From: Dipteris shenzhenensis
Lineage: Eukaryota; Polypodiophyta; Polypodiopsida; Gleicheniales
Direction: 5' to 3' (one strand)
Length of the DNA: 64,000 nt
Assembly (NCBI GenBank): GCA_047967505.1
Contig: CM106538.1
Shown: positions 58,828 through 64,000 of the stretch, piece after piece
How the letters are laid out: each line of letters opens with the position of its first letter
Numbering within the stretch: position 1 is the first letter of the stretch
Notes under the pieces: model-generated
Told to the model about the DNA's origin: nothing
Database searches by the model: none
Seen by the model: only the letters and a program-made list of their open reading frames with translations
Program-made: the position numbers and the translations under genes

Positions 58828-61800
58828 TGGCATCTGATTCTTTTTCACAGATTGTCACTAAAAAGCTTGACAAGAACAACTTCCAAGCATGGAAGTTTAG
58901 AATGACGAATTTCTTGATGGGAAAAGGCTATTGGGAATTCATTACAGGAAATGAAGAAGAACCTGTTCTTCCTAATGTTCCCAGTCAACAGGAAATGCAG
59001 GCATTTAAAGGATGGCATGAGAGAGCCAGGAAAGTTATGTACTGGCTGTCTATCAGTATTTCGGACTCCATGATTGTGCATATTCAGGATGCAAATACGC
59101 CAAAGGAGGCATGGGATACTTTGGCAAAAATGTACAGCACAAATACGCAAGCCAGGAAAATGCAACTCAAACAGGAGTTGCACAATGTGCAGAGAGAAAA
59201 TTTGAACATAAATGACTACCACATGAAAGTGAAGAAAATTGCAGATGCACTTGCTTCCATTGGGTCGCCAGTGGATGATGACGATTTGGTCTCTGTGACC
59301 TTGAATGGTCTAGGAAAGCATTATGCACAGTTCCAGACATCCATTGCCGTCCGTGAAAAATTTCCTGACTTTGAGGAGCTGATTGCTCTTCTAATTTCCG
59401 AAGAGCAAAGAAATGGGGGTGCATCTTCTTCAACAGGAACTTCAAAAGAAACTGTCTTCTACTCAAATGCTGGCAGAGGTAGAGGCAGAGGTAGAGGAGG
59501 CCGATCTGTAGGCCATGGTAGAAATCAGAATATGCAGCAAACGCAAGAAAACCAGTCCTATGCAGGAGGACGTGGTAACTCTAGAGGCAGGGGGAGCCAA
59601 AGAGGCCGTGGTGGATGGCAGAGAAGCCAAAATGCAAACAGCAATGTTGAATGCTACTATTGTGGCAAAATGGGTCATATGGCTAAGGACTGCTACAAAA
59701 AGTAGAATGACATTATGAATGGAAAATTGCAACAAGGCAATTATGCATCTTCTAGCAGGCAGGGTGTTGACAGAAATGAGCATCTCTTTATGGTGCATCA
59801 TATGACCAATTCTGTGACAAGTGTAGAAGAACAAAATGATGTGTGGTATGTTGACTCAGGTGCGTCAAACCACATGACAGGTCATGCAGAATGGATGCAA
59901 GATGCAAGGAAAATGGAAAAGCCAGGATTTGTGGAGACTGGTGATGATACTACACATCCTATTGTGCAGATTGGCAAAATTCCTTTGTCTATGCAGGATG
60001 GGAAAAAGAAATACTTGTCTGATGTATTTCATGTCCCGAACATCACCAAGAACCTGCTTTCTGTTGGTTAGATGGTTGAGCAGGGCTTGCAGGTTAGATT
60101 TAATCCTCATGGATGCTTTGTTGAGGATATGAAAAATAACGGTCGCTTGATAGCAAAAGGAAAGAAGAAGGGTAGGATGTTTACGTTGGATGCGAACATG
60201 CCTGAATTGAGTGCAGCAATGTTTGCACATGGGACCAGTGTAGTTGCAGATATTGATATCTGGCACAAACGCATTGGTCATGTTAATATACAGTGACTTA
60301 AATCAATGCAAGCCCAAAATATTGTTGCAGGATTGCCTAAATTCAAGGTTGCAGAAATGCACAAGGTTTGTGAAGCCTGTCAATTTGGGAAACAGGCAAG
60401 GAAACCTTTTCCTAGGCATGTTCAAGAGAGTAAAAAGCCATTGCAATTAATCCACTCTGATGTGTGGACTACAAAAGCTGCATCTATTGGAGGCTGTCAC
60501 TATTTTGTCACATTTATTGATGACTTCAGCAGAAAACTGTGGGTGTATTTTATGAAAAAGAAAAGTGAAGTGTTTGGGCACTTCAAAGCTTTCAAAGCTA
60601 TGGTGGAAAAAGAAACAGGCCTGCAAATAAAATGCCTAAGGTCAGATGGAGGGGGAGAGTACCTCTCAAATGAGTTTGCAAGGTTCTTGTAGGAGCATGG
60701 TATAAAGCAGCAATATTCATGCAGTCATACCCCATAGCAAAATGAAATTACAGAAAGAAAAAACAGGCATATTGGAGAGGTATCTCGGGCTATGCTAAAT
60801 GAAAAAGATCTACCAGATTATTATTGGGCTGAAGCAGTTGCTACAACAGTCTATATAATGAACAGGACTCCCACTGCAGCAATACATGGCATGACGCCAG
60901 AGGAGATGTATACTGGTAGGAAACCAAATATTTCTCATTTGAAGATTTTTGGTTGCATTGCCTATGTCCATGTGCCAGATGAGTTGAGGTCCAAGTTGGA
61001 TCCAAAAGCTGAGAAGTGCGTCTTTATTGGTTATTCTCTGCAGCAGAAAGGGTATAGATGCTATAACCCTTCTACACGTAAGTTCACAGTGAGCAGAGAT
61101 GTTGTTTTTGATGAGATGAGCAGTTGGTATAAACCAGTAAATGTGATGATTGATGTAGATGCACAAAATGGTAATGCTGCACAAAATGCACAGCAACAAT
61201 CACAAAATATCAGTGGACCTGGAGTGTCCTCTACCAGTGTTTCACATACTTCGCCATGGACAGGCAGATTGAGATCAGGAGAATCCCCTCAAAGCAATGC
61301 AGAGAGTGGTACGCAGGTATCACGAAAAGGAAAAGAGAAGGTAGATCAGCCCATGTATGATGTGAATGCAGGTCACTCTTGTGTGGATGGTGAATCCAGT
61401 GGCTCCGAACAGAGCATTGATGATGAGTTGGGTATTCCTTCTGTTGTTACACCTGGAGTAAGGAAGACCAGGGATGTTTTGAGAGCACCTGGAAGTGAGC
61501 CTATTTTGCGCAGGTCTACCAGGGTTAGGTATCCTGTGGATAGGCTGAAATATGATGGATTTACAGCCATTCACTATGCCTATATGGTCAAAGTGATACA
61601 GGAACCAGACTCCACTTCTTTTGAGCAAGCCATGGGAAATGAAAAATGGGAGAAAGCCATGGATGAAGAAATGGATGCCTTGGATGCTAATGCTACATGG
61701 GAATTGGTGCCTTTGCCTAAAGGCAAGAATGCAATTGGTTGTAAGTGGGTTTATAAGATCAAGCACAATGCAGATGGTTCTGTGAATAGATACAAGGCAA

Positions 61801-63191
61801 GATTAGTTGTCAAGGGGTATGCACAGACATATGGCATTGATTATGAAGAAACTTTCAGCCCGGTTGCAAGGATGGCAACTGTAAGAGCAGCCATTGCTAT
61901 GGCTGCATCAAAGGGATGGTCTTTACATCAGATGGATGTAAAGAATGCCTTCTTGCATGGTGATTTGCAAGAAGAGGTCTTTATGGAGCAACCAGCAGGT
62001 TATGTTCATGCTATTCATCCCGAGTTTGTTTGCAGGTTGAAGAAAGCCTTGTATGGCTTGAAGCAAGCACCTAGAGCATGGTCTGACAAGATAGGACAAT
62101 ATCTTGTCACTATTGGCTTTCAAATTTCCAAGGCAGATTTCTCACTCTATGTGAGAAAAACAGAGAAAGGGATTATGCTGCTAGTCATTTATGTTGATGA
62201 TTTGATCATCACAGGTGATAGTGATGAAGATATCCTTCATGTGAAAATGCTATTGAGGCAGAAGTTTGAGATGAAGGATTTGGGAGAGCTGCGTTATTTC
62301 TTGGGCATTGAGGTGATTAGATCACCAAGTGGGATACAACTCTTGCAGAGGCAGTATGGATTGGACATGCTGTCCAAATATGGGATGATAGGCTGTAAGC
62401 CTATTTCAGTTCCTTTGGAGCAGAATGTGAAGCTGAGCGCAGATGCAGGTGAGCTTCTGAAGGACCCTACTATGTACAGACGCAAAGTAGGAAGTTTGAT
62501 TTACATGACTATTACCAGGCCAGATTTGAGCTATGCTGTTGGGTTGGTAAGTCAGTTTATGTAGGCTCCAAGGAAACCGCATTTGGATGCGGCTAGATGC
62601 ATACTCAGGTATGTGAAGTCCACATTGCAGTATGGACTATTTTATGAGGTTGGGGTTCAGATACAGTTGCATGGATACACTGATGCTGATTGGGCTGGTA
62701 GCATTTCAGATAGACGATCTACCAGTGGATATGTGTTCTCTTTTGGGAGTGCTGCAGTCACTTGGAGCAGCAAGAAACAGCCTACAGTTGCCTTGTCGAG
62801 CACAGAGGCTGAGTAGAGGGGTGCAGCAATGGCTGCATGTGAGGTAGCTTGGTTGCATAAGCTACTTTATGATATGCATCAGTCTACAGATGGGCCGGTT
62901 GTCATTTATTGTGACAACATGAGCAGTATACATTTGACAAAGAACCCAGTCTTTCATGCTAGAACAAAGCACATTGAGGTGCATCATCACTATGTGCGGG
63001 AGAAGGTTTTACTAGGTCTTATTGATCTAGTTTATGTCAGCACAGAGGATCAGGTAGCTGACATATTCACGAAAGCATTGGGCACAGAGAAGCTGCGCAA
63101 GTTCAGAGACCTGCTTGGTGTGCAGGATTTGGGATTGAGCTCAAGGGGGAGTGTTGAGATATCGAGCTCCACTCGCGATATGCCAGGGTGA
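58828..63191 (+). pseudogene. Gag-Pol of copia element 4, interrupted by about seven stop codons
   Basis: Gag starts at 58828 (MASDSFSQIVTKKLDKNNFQ) and ends with a Gly/Arg-rich region and the knuckle CYYCGKMGHMAKDC (about 59650-59695). The protease reads VDSGASNHMTGH (about 59850). GAG-pre-integrase reads WHKRIGHVNI (about 60260). The integrase core is at 60450-60760 (HSDVW, DDFSRKLWVYF). RT is at 61620-62450 with YVDDLIITGD (about 62192). RNase H is at 62670-63110 (YTDADWAGS, FTKALG). In-frame stops lie near 59703, 60069, 60295, 60690, 60736, 62562 and 62815. Five fit a CAG-to-TAG change and one a CGA-to-TGA change. Apart from these stops the frame is well kept. Confidence 0.92.
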
Positions 63192-63505
63192 CCATTGTGT
63201 ATTTATGTCACCGACTTGTTAGCTGGAGATGCGGTTGGTACACCGCTCACGAATAATAGATGGATGACAACTATCCTTATCTACACTAGTTCGTGGCTCA
63301 GTTAGTATGCCACCTTAGTTAGTTGAGTTTGGTTTGAGACCCACATATAGGGTTCTTCTATTTCTTTGTACTTGAGTTCTTTTTGGCTTTCACAACTAAG
63401 AAGAGGAAAACTGTTTTCAGCCTCCACCTTTGTGTGTATTCCCCCATTTGTGCATGTGAGAAAGCCGCAAGTGAGACTCCTTCCCTCTCTCCCACTATCT
63501 TCACA
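63152..63505 (+). repeat. 3' LTR of copia element 4 (354 bp)
   Basis: It is identical in length to the 5' LTR and about 97.7% identical by my count, and is followed by the target duplication CTAGT. Confidence 0.95.
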
Positions 63506-64000
63506 CTAGTTTGGGATCTAGACAGTTAAGCACCTACAAAAAATTGATTGTAAGAAATTTTACAAAGTACAAAACACACCAAAAAAATAAAATCACAAGT
63601 TCACATATCATTCCCATCCTGTCAGAAAGCTTCTTATGAATTCTCCCTCTTTCCTTGCATTTTCTTCTCCTCTACTTTCATGTGGTATTGTTTTTGTGAT
63701 GGTATCCAATGCTTGCTTCAACTTAATGGTGTACTCCACCTTCAGTAGGAATAAAAAGTGTGAAGATTTCACATGAGATTAAGCAAAGTAATCATGATTC
63801 TTTTTAATCAAATAAATTTTAAGTACCGTAAAGAGAAGACGAGATAGAATTCCTCATGATAAAGGAAACCATTGCTTCTTCTCCAATGTATCCCTTGATC
63901 TAGACTTTTGAATCATTTGTTGTTGCTCCTTTGTTAGACTATTCATGAAGAATGTTGGATCACACTTGTAGCAGTAGATGTTCTTTGTATTGATAAGGGT
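63506..64000 (-). pseudogene. Unrecognised multi-exon gene, upstream part
   Basis: On the minus strand, the segment from the window edge to about 63855 reads NIYCYKCDPTFFMNSLTKEQ and RSRDTLEKKQW. A segment at about 63750-63615 reads VEYTIKLKQALDTITKTIPH and ENARKEGEFIRSFLTGWE. A TTTTTTGTAG acceptor at 63534 precedes an exon starting VLNCLDPK. That exon reads in phase, across the CTAGT duplication, into the coding segment beginning LGDVWKMRV on the other side of copia element 4. The gene probably starts beyond the window. No family is recognised. Confidence 0.5.

Larger units (their letters stand above)
57929..63505 (+). mobile_element. Copia element 4, nearly complete
   Basis: It is a 5,577-bp Ty1/copia element with 354-bp LTRs at 57929-58282 and 63152-63505. 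The perfect duplication CTAGT is at 57924-57928 and 63506-63510. The primer site TGGTATCAGAGCC directly follows the 5' LTR (58283), and the polypurine tract AAGGGGGA is at about 63143-63150. I count about eight LTR differences in 354 bp (near 2.3%), so the insertion is fairly recent. All Gag-Pol domains are present in order, but several stop codons interrupt the frame. Expression of a full polyprotein from this copy is unlikely. Confidence 0.96.

Noticed and set aside
61320-61766. Minus-strand frame of 148 codons in copia element 4
   Set aside because: It is antisense to the integrase-RT junction of Pol and has no independent support.

Overview
This is TE-rich nuclear DNA from a land plant. 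The evidence is spliced genes with GT-AG introns, Ty1/copia retrotransposons primed by initiator tRNA-Met (TGGTATCAGAGC), CACTA-type sequence, a plant L1-like LINE remnant and many nested insertions. The species cannot be read from the sequence. A large seed-free plant genome (fern or lycophyte) is a guess only. I found no tRNA, rRNA, CRISPR array or clear conserved housekeeping gene. || The most remarkable region is 1586-13331, an 11.7-kb DNA transposon bounded by 32-bp terminal inverted repeats (30/32 identical) and inserted in a polypurine tract. It carries four spliced genes in the order A> <B C> <D. Gene D (10192-12930, minus) encodes an 814-codon DDE-type transposase with a DDE triad and a CxxC zinc pair, broken by one in-frame TGA. 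Gene B (3633-5685, minus, 6 exons, 538 aa) encodes a histone H3 (tail start plus complete histone fold) fused to a Ulp1/C48-type SUMO-protease domain with His, Asn, Gln and Cys active-site residues. Genes A (2077-3516, 423 aa) and C (7240-9867, 564 aa) encode proteins I do not recognise. B and C are divergent across a region holding three G-boxes and six near-identical hairpins (5791-6457 and 7416-7900). A histone, a SUMO protease, a transposase and palindromic arrays on one element suggest a mobile system that acts on chromatin. I know of no described equivalent. || 13.3-19.2 kb holds polypurine tracts, short tandem repeats, a degenerate CACTA-associated ORF, a CACTA-like end at 18643 and a small TIR element with a perfect 8-bp target duplication. 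19.8-21.6 kb is a degraded LINE. 21.6-26.0 kb is a decayed copia element. 26-46 kb is mostly unassigned AT-rich sequence. It contains a 457-bp tandem duplication, a foldback, a young gag-only LTR element (30716-33355, TSD AAGTC), microsatellites, a degenerate minisatellite (42.2-43.1 kb) and a truncated DDE transposase (43.2-43.9 kb). || 46.5-56.3 kb is a nested stack. A plus-strand copia element is split by a minus-strand copia element (47444-53083, TSD TAAGC), and each contains a copy of the same small TIR element. 57929-63505 is a nearly complete copia element with 354-bp LTRs and TSD CTAGT. It sits inside an exon of an unrecognised minus-strand gene that occupies the rest of the right end.
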